Of a DNA stretch of 64,000 bases, positions 8,803-19,036 are shown in pieces; position 1 is the stretch's first letter; every line of letters starts with the position of its first letter. Under the pieces are notes generated by a model that saw only the letters and a list, made by a program, of their open reading frames with translations, was not told where the DNA came from and made no database searches. This DNA is from CAWABB01 sp963701735. GTDB lineage: Bacteria; Bacteroidota; Ignavibacteria; UBA10030; UBA6906. The position numbers and the translations under genes are program-made. The DNA lies in contig CAVPBI010000019.1 of NCBI GenBank assembly GCA_963701735.1, forward strand, positions 372,001 to 436,000. Direction: 5' to 3'.

Positions 8803-11800
8803 ATGAGAACGATGGTCATGCTCTGCGCAGGGGCGGCGTGGATCCTTCTGCTGGGGTCCCCGGCGGCTGCGCAGCGTGAGATCGACGGCAACACCCGCCA
8901 GGAGATCCAGGCTGTCAAGGAGTACATGCAGGCCCATCCCGGCCGGGCGTCCACCGTTGCGGCGCCCGGGCCGGAGAAGGGCGAGGCCGGTGCCCCCGTG
9001 ATGATGAAGTCGGCGGCTCAGGCGGACCGCAAACTGTTTTTCATGAACGGCAACAAGGTGTCCACCAACGTCTACAACTACGGTGGCATCGGGCCCGGCT
9101 ACGACGCGCTGCGGGGAGTCAACAATCTCGTCTGGCGCGGGCTGGACTACGGGTTCCAGTTCTGCCCGTTCGTGGCGGCCTCTGTGCCCGACGCAACCAA
9201 CCCCTCCCGGCGGTTCCACATTGTTTCGGATGGACTGTGGGATTACCCCGCCTACCGCGAGGTGAGTCCGGACGGGACGACGCTCTGGGCATGGCAGCCG
9301 CTGCCGGGATATGCCGACCCGGATCAGCAATTCATGGCCTCCAACCCGGCGCCCGACGTCAACAAGGACGGAAAGCCCGACAGCTGGCCGCGGTCATGGT
9401 ACAACCCCACGCTGGGCCGGTACGTCTGGCCCGGCTATCTATCCCAGGATGTTCTCGCTGCGGACCAGGAAACGTACTGGGCGATGGACGACAGGGAGAA
9501 CCGGGAATTCGATCAGCTGAGCAAGCAGGGGCAATACTATCCCGTTCTTCAGCGACACAAGCCGGAGCGGCCTTGGGGTTCAGGTTGACGGGCGCGCATT
9601 TCAATGGAGCAATGCGCTCGCCGAAAACACCATCTTCTTTGTGTACACGATCACCAACGTGAGCGACAAGGACCTGGACAGCGTGGTCTTCGGCATCTAC
9701 GGCGACGCCGACCTCGGGGGAGGGGCGCCGGAGAACACCGACGATAACGGCTACTTCATCCCGCCATATGATTCGACGGGCGCGTTCGACAAAGTGCCCG
9801 TCTATTCCCGGAGCATGGTGTACTTCTGGGATCCCGACATGAAGGGGGCGCGCGGATTGCCGCTTGGTTACATCGGATGCAAGTTCCTGGAGAGCCCCGG
9901 GAACGCCAGTGACGGCATCGACAACGACGGCGACGGTCTTGTCGATGAGCGCCAGGACGACGGCCTCGACAACGACGGCGACTGGAACCCCATCAACGAC
10001 GACACCGGCATCGACGGAATCCCCAACACGAACGATCCGGGGGAGGGCGACGGCGTGCCGACCGCGGGGATCAAGAAGCCGGACGGCTCGCTGGACCCGC
10101 TCTTCCCAGGAGAGCTCAATTTCGAACTGACCGACCTCGATGAGGCTGACCAGATCGGGCTCACGAGCTTCAACAGCTGGAAGTGGGCAGACGACGCGAT
10201 CAAGAACGACGAGTCGATGTGGAACCGCACTATCCCCAGGAACTTCGGGGCGATCCAGCCAGGACCAGGATATCGTCTTCATATTCGGGTCGGGGTATAT
10301 ATCGCTCAAGAAGGGCGAAACCAAGCGCGTCTCCATGGCGCTGCTCTTCGGGCAGACGCTGGATGACCTCCTGGTGAGCGCGAAGACGGTGCAGACGATC
10401 TACAACAACAACTACCGCTTCTTCAAGCCGCCCATCACGCCGCACATGACGACGGTCCCGGGGGACGGCAGGGTGGAGCTGTACTGGGATGATCGCGCCG
10501 AAGGAAGCGTGGATCCGATCGCAGGGAAGGATTTTGAGGGGTACGTGATCTACCGGAGTGTCGACCCGAGCTTCAACGACATCCAGACGATCACCGACGG
10601 AAAGGGCGCGCAGTTCCTGACGACGCCCCTCAAGGACATCACCGGCAAGGAGGCGAAGTGGGACGTCGCGACACGCGATGACCCGTTCACCGACCTGAAC
10701 AAGAACGGCATCTACGATGCCGGGGAGCCGTACGTCGACCTGAACAAAGACGGCAAGTGGACCGCCGGCTGGGAGGACTACTGGAAGGGGTATCATCCCG
10801 TCCCATACCAGGACCGCGGTATCCAGTACTACCTCGGGAACAACAGCGGCCTTGTGCACTCGTATGTCGACTCGAACAACGTCGTCAACGGTCAGACCTA
10901 CTACTACACGGTGGTGGCATACGACCACGGTGATTCCATCGGCGTGCCTCCCACGGAATCTCCCAAGAAGATCACGCTGGATCCGATCACATCGATTCTA
11001 ACGTTCGACGTGAACACGGCACAGGTGCTCCCGGGCCCGCGGGTGAGCGGGTATGTTCCGCCGCCTGACCTGAAGAACAGTGCAACGCACGCAAGCGGGC
11101 TTGGCACGGGCTCGGTGACGTTCGAGATCAAGAACGACCTGATCGTGAAGGACGGACACGAGTACCAGCTTTCATTTGCCGATTCGTCGGACTACGGGAG
11201 CGGGAAGATTCTCTCGAAGAATTACTCGGTCCTTGACCTCTTCCCGTACACGGAAAGTACGGTGCTGTACGACACGAACTTCGCGTCGCTCGGACGTACG
11301 CAGCTAGTCGATGACAGCTACTTTGCGGTGACAGGTGCGGGCGGGACCCCGTACGCACGCGACATCGACTACATCGTGAACTTCCAGCGCGGGTCCTTGC
11401 GCCGGACCGGATCCAGCACAATCCCCAATCAGGCCGAAGTGAAGGTCACGTACCGGTACCAGCCGGTCTACCAGAGCAGCCGGCTGGACAGTGCGGATGG
11501 CAACGCGGTTTTTGACGGTGTGAACGTGCTGGTGAAGGACGCCCCGCCTCTCGATTATGATCCATCTCGGTCGAAGTGGCTTCCGGGCAGTTCGAGCAAC
11601 CTCGGCTACGTCATGGCGCTTCCCGGCGCGGGATCGCGCAAGAAGATCACGCCGTTCGACTACGAGATCGAGTTCTCTGCTTCGAACATCGACACGGCGC
11701 TGGCGATTTCGGGCGGCATTGTTCGCATCCCGGTTCGGTACACGGTCCGGGAGGTATCGAGCGGCGTTCCGATAAAGATCCTGACGCTCCTCCGGGAACC

Positions 11801-12371
11801 CTCCATCAAGAATCTCCAGTGGGATCCGGGCGACGAGATCATCATGTTCCAGCCGGGCTCCATCGGTGTCGGCTCGGACACGGTGAACTGGGGTGTGACT
11901 GTCATGCTTCCGACGGACACGACCGTCACGCCGATCCTGCCCACCGACGGCGACATCCTCTTCATGGGTACGTCCCGTCCGTTCGACAACCGGGACGCGT
12001 TCACTCTCCGGACGGTGGGAGGGAAGGTCGAAACCTCCGTCGCCATGGGGCGGCTCGACAGCATCTATGTCGTCCCGAACCCGTACGTGGGATACAACGC
12101 CATCGAGCCCACGAACAGGCTGCCGGGCGACTCGAGGGGAGAGCGCCGGCTGTACTTTGAGAACCTCCCGGCCCAGTGCACGATCAGGATCTTCACCGTC
12201 AACGGCGACCTGGTGCAGACGCTTGAGCGAAGCTCCGGCGTCGAGAACGGGCGCGAATTCTGGAATCTTCTGAACCGTGACGGGTTCAGCGTCGCGTATG
12301 GCGTCTATGTTGCGCATATCGACGCGCCAGGGATCGGCGAGAAGATTGTCAAATTCGCAATCATCAAGTGA
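8803..12371 (+). CDS. large secreted protein with Ca-binding-like DxDxDG segments, frames broken near 9543 and 10264
   Basis: The gene encodes about 1188 residues after bridging two one-base breaks. A signal peptide (MRTMVMLCAGAAWILLLGSPAAA) starts the protein. Several D-x-N/D-x-DG segments occur (DVNKDGKPDSW, DGIDNDGDGLVDERQDDG, DLNKNGIYDAGEPYVDLNKDG), suggesting calcium-stabilised loops. The C-terminal 110 residues begin VVPNPYVGYN and contain FENLPAQCTIRIFTVNGDLV. This resembles a FlgD/T9SS-sorting-like terminal domain that differs from the NYPNPFNP type. The same C-terminal pattern ends the protein at 31264. It lies between a TonB receptor and a PorV-like gene, 15 and 13 bases away, so the three probably form one operon. 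I do not recognise the central region. Confidence 0.7.
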
Positions 12372-12384
12372 CGGAGGACCAACC

Positions 12385-13401
12385 ATGAAGACACTACGTT
12401 GCTTCCTGCTGCTGGTCCTCGCCACTGCGGTCGTCGGGAGTGCCTTCACGCAAACCCTGACGAAGACCGGCACCACCGCGGCACCGCTGCTGAAGATCGG
12501 CATAGGGCCGCGCGCCATCGGCATGGGCGGCGCCTTCGCGGCGACGGCCGACGACATCTCCGCCATGTACTGGAATCCCGCAGGCCTCGGGAGCTCCTTC
12601 GGCAACGAGGCGATGTTCAACCACGCGTTCTGGTTCGCGGATATCGCCGTGGATTATGCCGCGGTGACGGCCAGAATCGGCGACATCGGAACGCTTGGCG
12701 TATTCGTCACGACACTCGGGCTCGAGGAGATGGATGTCCGGACTGTCGAGCAGCCGAGAGGCACGGGGGAACGGTTCGATGCCGGAGAGATGGTGATCGG
12801 GCTGAGCTACGGCCGGAACCTGACCGACAATTTCGGGATCGGATTCACGGCCAAGTACGTCCGCGAGGACATCTGGCACTCCTCCGCGGTGGGGTTCGCG
12901 TTCGATGTCGGGGTGTTGTATCGTATCGACGTCCTGAACGAGCTCCGGCTCGCCGCCTGCGTGTCAAACTTCGGGCCGAAAATGAAGATGGAGGGGATCG
13001 ACAACCTGATGGTGACGCAGGTCGGGGGGTCGACCGGAAACCTGATCAACACGTATGTCGAACTTGAAGAGTTCGACCTCCCGTTGCTCTTCCGGGTTGG
13101 CGTCGCAGCCGATGTGATCAAGGGGGAGGAGAACCGGCTCACGCTGGCGGTGGACGCGGTCCATCCGAACGACAACACGGAGTACCTGAACACGGGTGCG
13201 GAATACGGCTGGAACGAGATGCTGTTCGTCCGGGCCGGGTGGAAATCGCTCTTCGAGCGCGACACCGAACAGGGCTGGACGGTCGGCGCGGGCCTGCACT
13301 ACAGGATTGTCGGCTCCGTCAAGGTGAAGGTCGACTACGCGTACGAGGACTTCGGGCGCCTGGCGAACGTCCAGTATCTGTCGCTGGCTGTCGTGTTCTG
13401 A
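12385..13401 (+). CDS. PorV/PorQ-family outer-membrane beta-barrel protein
   Basis: This 338-residue protein has a signal peptide (MKTLRCFLLLVLATAVVGSAFT). The family signature LLKIGIGPRAIGMGGAFAAT then ADDISAMYWNPAGLGSSF follows at residues about 35-75. Regular amphipathic strands end in an aromatic (SLAVVF). PorV is the T9SS outer-membrane shuttle that delivers cargo to the sortase; many FCB genomes encode several PorV/PorQ-like paralogues of unknown role. It starts 13 bases after the large secreted protein, with GGAGG upstream of the ATG. A perfect GC-rich terminator hairpin follows the gene. Whether it serves general T9SS or the neighbouring receptor and secreted protein is unknown. Confidence 0.8.
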   Translation: MKTLRCFLLLVLATAVVGSAFTQTLTKTGTTAAPLLKIGIGPRAIGMGGAFAATADDISAMYWNPAGLGSSFGNEAMFNHAFWFADIAVDYAAVTARIGDIGTLGVFVTTLGLEEMDVRTVEQPRGTGERFDAGEMVIGLSYGRNLTDNFGIGFTAKYVREDIWHSSAVGFAFDVGVLYRIDVLNELRLAACVSNFGPKMKMEGIDNLMVTQVGGSTGNLINTYVELEEFDLPLLFRVGVAADVIKGEENRLTLAVDAVHPNDNTEYLNTGAEYGWNEMLFVRAGWKSLFERDTEQGWTVGAGLHYRIVGSVKVKVDYAYEDFGRLANVQYLSLAVVF

Positions 13402-13431
13402 GCGGCCGCGGGGTGGCGTACGATGTGCAGT

Positions 13432-13463
13432 GCGGCGCGGGATACCCGCGCCGCAGGCGTTTT
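13432..13463 (+). terminator. strong GC-rich terminator hairpin
   Basis: GCGGCGCGGG (13432-13441) pairs perfectly with CCCGCGCCGC (13445-13454) over a three-base ATA loop. A TTTT run follows at 13460-13463. It lies 30 bases after the PorV-like gene and so would close the 6.0-13.4 kb module. Confidence 0.75.
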
Positions 13464-13510
13464 GTCCTCTGCAATGTATGGCATGGCAATGATCTGACTG
13501 AGGAGGCGGT

Positions 13511-14128
13511 ATGCGACGTGCGCTTATGTGCGCCATCGGTGTGTTGTTTGTCGTCTCGCCGGGCGCGGCCCAGACCGCGGACGACGAACTCGTGAACATC
13601 AAGCACCTCATCCCGGACATCGTGCTGGACCTCCGGTACAATACTGTCGACAACTTCTGCGCCCAGAAGCTGTACACGACCGACGAGTGCCTGGCCGCCC
13701 ACGGAACGGTGCGGAAGCTTCAGGTGGTTCAGGACAGTCTGCGGGCACGAGGGCTCGGGTTGAAGGTGTACGACGCCTACCGGCCGCGGTCGGTCCAGTA
13801 CCTGATGTTCGAAATCGTCCCCAATCCCATCTATGTTGCTGATCCCGGCCAGCGGCTCCGTGCATAACCGCGGCGGAGCGGTGGACGTGTCGCTGGTGGA
13901 TGCGGCGACGGGGGTCGAGTTGAACATGCCGACGGAGTTTGACTATTTCGGGGCCGAGGCGGGTCACGGGTGGACGTGGGGCTGACGGCCGAGCAGATTG
14001 CCAACCGGGAGCTTCTGCTCGACATGATGACGCGGGTGGGCGGGTTCGAACGCTACTCCGCGGAATGGTGGCACTACACCGTGGCTGCCGCTTCCGCGTA
14101 TCCACTCCTTGATTTCCAACTCCGCTGA
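13511..14128 (+). CDS. D-alanyl-D-alanine dipeptidase (VanX/DdpX, M15 family), two compensating frame breaks
   Basis: The gene encodes about 205 residues with a signal peptide (MRRALMCAIGVLFVVSPGAAQ). It matches VanX-type zinc dipeptidases: DIVLDLRYNTVDNFC near the N-terminus, VYDAYRPRSVQ, the zinc motif SVHNRGGAVDVSLVD, MPTEFDYF, and EWWHYTV with the catalytic Glu and zinc His at the end. Frame breaks occur near 13853 (extra C in CCGGCCAGC) and near 13970. The second restores the original frame, so the stop is at 14126-14128. The enzyme splits D-Ala-D-Ala or related D-dipeptides, for peptidoglycan turnover; the signal peptide suggests a periplasmic location. It is a single gene between two T9SS-related transcription units. 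Confidence 0.82.
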
Positions 14129-14135
14129 GGCCACC

Positions 14136-16434
14136 ATGAGACGCACAATCGCTTTGACGCTGCTCCTGGCGCTCGCTGCGACGGCAGCCAGGACTGAATT
14201 CATCGTCAACACCACGCGGGATTCGACGCAACGGGCCCCGCGCATGGCTCCTGATGGCGCCGGCGGGGCCTATGTCGTGTGGACCGCGCAGAACCAGATC
14301 GGGCCTGCCACGCGGGGAGACATCGTCCTGCAACGCGTATCGCCTGACGGCACGCTGCAGGGCCTGGAGACCGTGGTGAATACGGTCGGCGCGGGCGATC
14401 AGGAGCGGCCGGCCATCGCCTCCGGGCCAGGAGGACTCGTGTACGTCGTCTGGGCCTCGCGCGACGACGCGAGCGTGGTGTATGACATCAAGGCACGAAG
14501 GTTCGTGAACGGGGTCGCCTCCGGCGACGAGTTCGTGGTGAACACGACACTTGCGCACACGCAGACCTGCCCCGACATCGACATCGACGCAAACGGGAAC
14601 GCGGTGGTCGTGTGGGAATCCTGGTTCCAGGACGGAAGCGACCGCGCCGTGGTGGGCCGCCGCCTGGATGCGGGGGGGCAGTTCCTCGGGCCGGAGTTCC
14701 AGGTGAACATGACGACGGCGTACAGTCAGGCCCGTCCGGCCGTCAGCGTGAGGCCCGATGGAGGCTTTATCGTGGTGTGGGAATCCTGGAAGCAGGAACA
14801 GCCGGCTCCATCCGGGTACGGCGTGTTCGGGAGACTGTACAATGCCGACGGCGGCGCGCGATCCGGCGAGTTTCAGGTGAATACGACCACGGCGGACTAT
14901 CAGTGGTACGCCGACGTTCTGGCGCTTCCCGGGGACGAATTCGTCGTGGCGTGGTGCAGCTGGGAGCAGGACGGGTCCGACGGGGCAGTTGTCCTGCAGC
15001 GATTCAACTGGGAGACGCAGAAGCTGGGGGGAGAGGTCATCGTCAACAGCACGGTGCCCGAGTACCAGTGGCTGCCCCGGCTCGCGGCGCGCCCGGGGGG
15101 CGGGCATGTGGTCGTGTGGTCCAGCTGGAAACAGGACGGCGACCGCGAAGGGGTGTACGCGATGTCGTTCGCGCCGGACGGACGGAAGGAGTCGCTCGAG
15201 ATGCGGGTGAACGCCCGGACCGCCAGCTTCCAGTGGGAGCCGGACGCAATCGTCCTTCCGGACGACCGGCTATTTGCCGTCGTGGTCGAGCTGGGGGGAG
15301 GTCGGGAAGGATTACGAGGTCCTGGCAGGGACGCTTGCGTTCGCCGTGCCGCAGGGCTACCTCGGCGGGGATGCGCTCGAGCACCCGAGCGGCAGGAGCA
15401 CAACGCGCCTGATCGTGCATGTCGTGGATTCGACGCTGCTCACGGGCCATATCTACGAAGCGTCGTTTGACACGCTCGCGAGCGCCCGGGAGCCTGTCGT
15501 GACGGTCCGGGACACGGTGGCCGGCGAGGTCAAGGTGGACAGGTTTCCTGTTGATCGCGGCGAGGGGGTGTTCTATGCGACGGCGCCCTTCGACGGGCTG
15601 GTGCTGCAGGTGATTCCGGAGCTCGACCTGGACCTGGATTACTCGCGATCCTACTCGACGCTCCCGTCCGGGACGACGCTTCAGTTCGGCCTCACGAGTC
15701 CGAGCGCGGGGGTTCGCCTCACCGCGCCGATCGACGCCGTGCTGATCTGGGGAGTGACCGACACGCTGTCCGACGGCTCGTATGTCACGCCGACGGATTC
15801 CGCGATCAACTCGAGCGGCAAGAAGGTGCTCGTGCCCTTTCGCGGATGGAGCCTGACCGACAACGAGCGGATGGAGATGCTGATCGTCGAGCGAACCCAG
15901 AATTTCCGATGGGATGCGGGAGAACGCATCGTGTTCCGGACGCCGGCACGGTATCGGAAGCAGGTGAACAACACGCACGCCGAGGTCACGAACCTGCTCC
16001 CTCCATCGGACCTCCGGCTGCCCGCGCCGGGGGACAGCAACGTCGTTCGCACGACGAGGCCCGTGATGCCCGCGGACCGTTATCTGTTCACGGCGTCCCC
16101 CTCGCTTGTTCTGGATACGGGACCCGACGTGCGGCTTCCGCAGGCGTTCTCGCTTGAGCAGAATTTTCCGAACCCATTCAACCCGGAGACCAGGATACGA
16201 TTCACGCTCTCGACACTGCAGCACACCACGCTGAAAGTGTACGACATCCTGGGGCGCGAGGTCGCGGTGCTGGTGGATGAGATGAGGCCTGCGGGGCAGT
16301 ACGAGGTTGTGTTTCCTGACGGGGGTGGGTCGGCTTCAGGCGGGGTTGCGGGCCGGCTGGCGAGTGGGGTCTATATCTACCGGCTCGCGTCGGGCGAGCA
16401 CGTGACGAGCCGCAAGATGTTGTTGATGAAATAG
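14136..16434 (+). CDS. secreted seven-repeat propeller-like protein with T9SS sorting domain, frame broken near 15285
   Basis: The gene encodes about 765 residues after bridging an extra base near 15285. A signal peptide (MRRTIALTLLLALAATAART) leads into seven consecutive units of about 50 residues. Each follows the pattern F-x-VN-T-T ... P ... G-G ... V-V-W-x-S-W-x-Q-DG, which suggests a seven-bladed beta-propeller. A beta-rich middle region follows. The C-terminus from about 16140 is a T9SS type A sorting domain (LEQNFPNPFNPETRIRFTLS ... SRKMLLMK). The ATG is 7 bases after the dipeptidase stop, so the genes may be co-transcribed. The ligand is unknown; surface adhesion or sugar binding are possibilities. 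Confidence 0.82.
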
Positions 16435-16530
16435 GTGATTGGCCTTGCGGGTGGAGCCCCGGGGGTCGAGGCGGATTGGCGTGTGTAGTGCGGGTTGGTC
16501 TGTGGTGGGATGGCGGGTGTTCGGCCTGCG

Positions 16531-18048
16531 TCAGGTTACGGTCGATGCCGCGGGGAATACCATGGCCTCCACGTAGCGGTCCTGGAACCCGTCGACCTCG
16601 TTGACGTGCACGTGCTCGATCCGCCGTGCGAGCGGCGTGAGGTCCCGGTTCCCGAACAGCTCGATCTTCGCGCCGCGCAGAGCCGTGTTGCCCGCGAGCG
16701 TGATGAGGTCCTCCGGGAAGGGGAGCAGCCCGATGCGCCGCGCCGAGGTGACGTTCACGTAGTTCCCGAACGCGCCCGCGAGGTAGACGCTCGAGAGGTC
16801 TTCCGCCGTCTTGTCGAGCAGCGCCATGAGCGTGGCGATTCCCGCGGCGATAGCCCCTTTCGCGAGCTGCAACTCCCTGATATCAGTCTGCGACAGCTTC
16901 ACCGGGCCGCACAGCGGCAGCCAGGATCCCCCGTCTGACAGTCTCCCCCCCGGTTTGATCTTCCCCAGTTCGAGTGCCGCAGCAGCGGCATCCACCAGGC
17001 CGCTCCCGCAGATCCCGCGGGGCGGTACGCCGCCAAGGACGTGGCATAGAAATCCGCCGTCACGAATGTCCACCGCGCTTACCGCGCCGGTGGCCGCGCG
17101 CATCCCCATATAGATTCTCGCCCCTTCGAACGCCGGACCCGCGGCGGTTGAACAGCAGGTCAGGCGCCGTGCATCCCCCACAACAATCTCTCCGTTTGTG
17201 CCGAGATCGATGAGTGCGGAAGGCGTCTCCGCCGTGTCCATGCCTGTCGCGATGATCCCGGCGAGGATGTCGCTCCCCACGTACCCTGCGATCGGGGGGA
17301 GGAATCTGACGCTGGCGGCAGGGTGGACGTTCCAGCCGAGCTCCTGCGGATCCAGCCGGGCTTCTTCGAGGTGCGGCGTGTCGAACGGGACGCGGGACAA
17401 CGGAGTGACGTCAAACCCGCACACAAGGTGATGCATGACGGTGTTGCCGACGAGCACCGCGCGGCGGATCTCGTGCGGCTGACAGTGGGCGGCCTCGGTC
17501 AGCTCACCCACCAGTTCAGCCAGCGTGCGCCGGACCGCGTCGACGAGCTGCCGGTGACCATGCGGCGTGAGCGCATGCGCCACGCGCGTCATGATGTCCG
17601 CCCCGTACCTGGCCTGGGGATTGAGCGCTGTGCGGACGGCAAGGACGTCTGCCGTCGCGAGATCGAGCAGCTGCCCGACGATGGTGGTTGTTCCGACATC
17701 GATGGCGATTCCGAACCCGTCGCCCGGGATGAACGTGAACGGGGCGATGTCGCTCAGGATTGCCGCTTCCCACTGGGCAAGCTCGAGCGTGAGGTCCGTG
17801 TCAGCCGTGCACTGACAGGAGAGGCGCCAGCCTGCCGCGAGGTCGGCGGGGGAGAGCATGCGTTCCTGCGCGGGCGTGACGGGGAGCGTCCCTGCGATGA
17901 CGCGGACGCGGCATCCTTTGCATCTGCCATGCCCGCCGCACGGGAACTCGACGCCGTGCGGGAAGAGAACGTCCTGGAGGGGGGTCCCGCGGGGAGTCGT
18001 GATGGTCGCCCCGCGAGGCTCAAGGTGGATGGCTACATCGTTACTCAC
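16531..18048 (-). CDS. RamA/RACo-like ASKHA-domain reductive activator of corrinoid proteins with N-terminal [2Fe-2S] domain
   Basis: This 505-residue protein keeps cobalamin-dependent methyltransferases active by ATP-driven reduction of Co(II). The N-terminal ferredoxin-like domain has cysteines 37, 43, 46 and 78 in the C-x5-C-x2-C...C pattern (FPCGGHGRCKGC ... LSCQC). The C-terminal ASKHA/DUF4445 domain has IAIDVGTTTIVGQLLDL near residue 112, SALIDLGTNGEIVVGD and GICGSGLVDAAAAAL. RACo and RamA family members share this domain order. Translation starts at a GTG. The two genes upstream on the same strand encode a homocysteine-methyltransferase domain and a corrinoid protein, its likely client. 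Confidence 0.88.
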   Translation of the reverse strand: MSNDVAIHLEPRGATITTPRGTPLQDVLFPHGVEFPCGGHGRCKGCRVRVIAGTLPVTPAQERMLSPADLAAGWRLSCQCTADTDLTLELAQWEAAILSDIAPFTFIPGDGFGIAIDVGTTTIVGQLLDLATADVLAVRTALNPQARYGADIMTRVAHALTPHGHRQLVDAVRRTLAELVGELTEAAHCQPHEIRRAVLVGNTVMHHLVCGFDVTPLSRVPFDTPHLEEARLDPQELGWNVHPAASVRFLPPIAGYVGSDILAGIIATGMDTAETPSALIDLGTNGEIVVGDARRLTCCSTAAGPAFEGARIYMGMRAATGAVSAVDIRDGGFLCHVLGGVPPRGICGSGLVDAAAAALELGKIKPGGRLSDGGSWLPLCGPVKLSQTDIRELQLAKGAIAAGIATLMALLDKTAEDLSSVYLAGAFGNYVNVTSARRIGLLPFPEDLITLAGNTALRGAKIELFGNRDLTPLARRIEHVHVNEVDGFQDRYVEAMVFPAASTVT

Positions 18049-18128
18049 TTTGCAGGCGTCTCGGCCCCGACGATCGCGTCATCGTCTGTTGTCCTCGCCG
18101 TACTTTGCCACAAGATCCTCGTACACAT
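18045..18128 (-). CDS. possible 27-residue ORF coupled to the activator gene
   Basis: In the 99-base gap between the methyltransferase and activator genes, an ATG frame encodes about 27 residues ending DDDAIVGAETPAK. Its TGA overlaps the GTG start of the activator gene (GTGA), as in translationally coupled genes. Alternatively, a frame break could join the end of another peptide (DVYEDLVAKYGEDN) to this tail. I recognise no family and the support is weak. Confidence 0.25.
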   Translation of the reverse strand: MCTRILWQSTARTTDDDAIVGAETPAK

Positions 18129-18147
18129 CTCGCCCTGCTCGTACGTG

Positions 18148-19023
18148 TCAGGTTGGCTTCAGGGTCCGGACGACGGCGCGGATGTGTTCGGGCGTCGTCC
18201 CGCAGCAGCCGCCGATGAACGAAGCGCCGCCGGCGATGACGTCGGCCGCCGCCCGTGCGAATTCATCGGGCGTCGTCATATAGCGGGCCGCTCCGTCGAC
18301 CATGACGGGGAGGCCGGCATTCGGCTTGATCCAGATCGGGAGCGTTGTGGACGACCGCAGGCGGGCACTCAGGGCAGGGACGTTGTCGAGGCCGATGCCG
18401 CAATTCAGTCCGATCACGTCGGCGCCCGCCCCGGTGAGGGCTTTCGCCGCGGCCTCAGGGGTCACGCCGGTCATTGTCCGGTCGTGCGCGCGCCCTGAGT
18501 CGAACACCATGCTGACAACGACGGGCAGCGTCGTGCGCTTCGCAGCGGCGAGCGCAATCAGGGCCTCGTCGAGGTCGGTCATGGTTTCGATGACGAGTCC
18601 GTCGGGCGCGGCAGCGGCGAGCGCATCGACCTGTCGCTCGAACGCATCACGGAGCTCATCCGCGGTCATTTCGCCGGCCGCGAGCATGGCACCGCTCGGC
18701 CCGATCGAGGCGAAGACGAGCGTCTTCTCTCCGGCGGCGTCCCGGGATGCGCGCACGCCGGCGGCGTTCAACGCAGCCGTGTGCGCGTCAAGGCCATAGC
18801 CGGCGAGTGCGATCGGGTTACTGCGGAATGTATTGGTGAGGATGATGCCGCTCCCGGCCTCAGCATACGCTGCGGCAACGCGGGAGACGCGATCCGGATG
18901 TGCGGTATTCCACGCGTCCGGGCATTCGCCCGGCTGGAGGCCCATGGATTGAAGGAGCGTTCCCCATGCGCCGTCGGTGACGACGGGTCCGTTCGAGAGG
19001 AGCCGGGCGATCGCGGGGTGCAC
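18148..19023 (-). CDS. homocysteine S-methyltransferase-domain protein (MetH N-terminal-like)
   Basis: This protein of about 291 residues has the Zn-dependent homocysteine-binding barrel. It begins AIARLLSNGPVVTDGAWGT, with GIILTNTFRSNP following. The zinc cysteines lie in VIGLNCGIGLDN and at the end in FIGGCCGTTPEHI, as in MetH, BHMT and MmuM. It transfers a methyl group to homocysteine or another thiol. The open frame extends upstream to 19107 inside the corrinoid-protein gene; I chose the GTG at 19023, just past that gene's stop. It lies between a separate corrinoid protein and a corrinoid activator. This looks like a split methionine synthase lacking its methyl-folate domain here, or a dedicated corrinoid methyltransferase set. 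Confidence 0.82.
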   Translation of the reverse strand: MHPAIARLLSNGPVVTDGAWGTLLQSMGLQPGECPDAWNTAHPDRVSRVAAAYAEAGSGIILTNTFRSNPIALAGYGLDAHTAALNAAGVRASRDAAGEKTLVFASIGPSGAMLAAGEMTADELRDAFERQVDALAAAAPDGLVIETMTDLDEALIALAAAKRTTLPVVVSMVFDSGRAHDRTMTGVTPEAAAKALTGAGADVIGLNCGIGLDNVPALSARLRSSTTLPIWIKPNAGLPVMVDGAARYMTTPDEFARAAADVIAGGASFIGGCCGTTPEHIRAVVRTLKPT

Positions 19024-19036
19024 TGTCGTTGTCAGA

